5,821 nucleotides of DNA from the NCBI GenBank assembly GCA_036351375.1, contig JAZBOY010000129.1:1-5821 (forward strand), written 5' to 3'. The position numbers were made by a program, and so were the translations under genes. The notes below the pieces were generated by a model, which saw only the letters and a list, made by a program, of their open reading frames with translations, ran no database searches and was not told the DNA's origin. Below are positions 5,694 through 5,821 of this stretch, piece by piece. Source of the stretch: JANQIO01 sp036351375. GTDB lineage: Bacteria; Pseudomonadota; Gammaproteobacteria; Pseudomonadales; Halieaceae. How positions within the stretch are numbered: the stretch's first letter is position 1; each line of letters opens with the position of its first letter.

Positions 5694-5821
5694 GCGCCGG
5701 GAGAATCCGCCCGAGGGAATATAGGCACCCGGCTGTGATCTAGCGCCTCAATAGGTTTTCAAGCGTCAGGAGAAACCGTTCGAGGAGATTGAGGCAACAC
5801 CGGTGACGTAGCGCCTCAATA
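5694..5821. repeat. Two imperfect tandem copies of a ~69-bp unit, cut by the window edge
   Basis: Copy 1 runs 5694-5753 and copy 2 runs 5763-5821, with a 9-bp link. Start-to-start distance is 69 bp at the left (GCG-C/T-C…GGAGAA-x-CCG…CGAGG) and 68 bp at the right, where both end in the identical 13-mer TAGCGCCTCAATA (5741-5753, 5809-5821) preceded by GTGA. By eye roughly three quarters of positions agree. No convincing open reading frame covers them. They may continue beyond the window. They start 11 bp after the engB stop. Confidence 0.8.
5788..5820. other. Inverted repeat within the second copy of the terminal repeat
   Basis: ATTGAGGC (5788-5795) and GCCTCAAT (5813-5820) form a perfect 8-bp stem around a 17-nt loop that itself contains the palindrome CACCGGTG (5798-5805). 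In copy 1 only AGGC/GCCT (5723-5726, 5745-5748) is kept. There AGGCGC (5692-5697) can pair with GCGCCT (5743-5748) around the whole unit instead. Confidence 0.55.

Noticed and set aside
5743..5820. Short - strand frame over the terminal repeats, 26 codons ending in TAG
   Set aside because: It is open at the window edge, short, has no motif and its composition is uninformative. It cannot be the PolA C-terminus by sequence. Not enough to call a gene.
5694..5821. Terminal repeats as the start of a CRISPR array
   Set aside because: The whole ~69-bp unit is repeated imperfectly, so there are no unique spacers between constant repeats. The only exact repeat is 13 bp, and no cas gene is present.

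Overview
The window looks like a piece of chromosome from a GC-rich gammaproteobacterium. The right half has the order dsbA – cytochrome c4 – cytochrome c5 – engB, with engB divergent from the other three. This is the arrangement known from Pseudomonas, where polA follows engB. Protein style and base composition would fit a marine group such as the Halieaceae/Cellvibrionales, but that placement is an inference. All seven genes belong to known families. I see no mobile element, CRISPR array, tRNA or rRNA.

Left half, + strand (157-3053): a Bcr/CflA-type MFS efflux transporter, a PLP-dependent cysteine synthase and a small NAD(P)H-dependent FMN reductase-like flavoprotein. The gaps are 25 and 55 bp, so the three could be co-transcribed. 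Bcr-type carriers can export cysteine in E. coli, so a transporter beside a cysteine synthase suggests a role in thiol handling or export. Bases 1-156 hold no gene I can support, only a 5-bp hairpin with a GCGA loop at 66-79.

Middle (3054-3136): a short convergent gap between the flavoprotein gene and dsbA. It holds two GC-rich hairpins and an 18-bp tandem repeat whose unit spells the last five residues of DsbA plus its stop codon. Past the stops, the same frame continues as an Ala/Glu-rich tail.

Right half: on the - strand, a probable operon cytochrome c5 (4897-4580), cytochrome c4 (4482-3850) and dsbA (3781-3137). It serves periplasmic electron transfer and disulfide formation. A stem-loop lies between the c5 and c4 genes. 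engB (4984-5682, +) encodes a GTPase for 50S ribosome assembly. The 86-bp divergent gap has a consensus -10 box for the cytochrome operon. The same AT patch can serve as a -10 for engB, which has no Shine-Dalgarno site and may be translated from a leaderless mRNA.

Right edge (5694-5821): two imperfect tandem copies of a roughly 69-bp unit begin 11 bp after engB and run into the window edge. I do not recognise them. They lie where spf (Spot 42) or ErsA small RNA genes sit between engB and polA in other gammaproteobacteria. Together with the stop-containing repeat in dsbA, they are the least explained part of the window.
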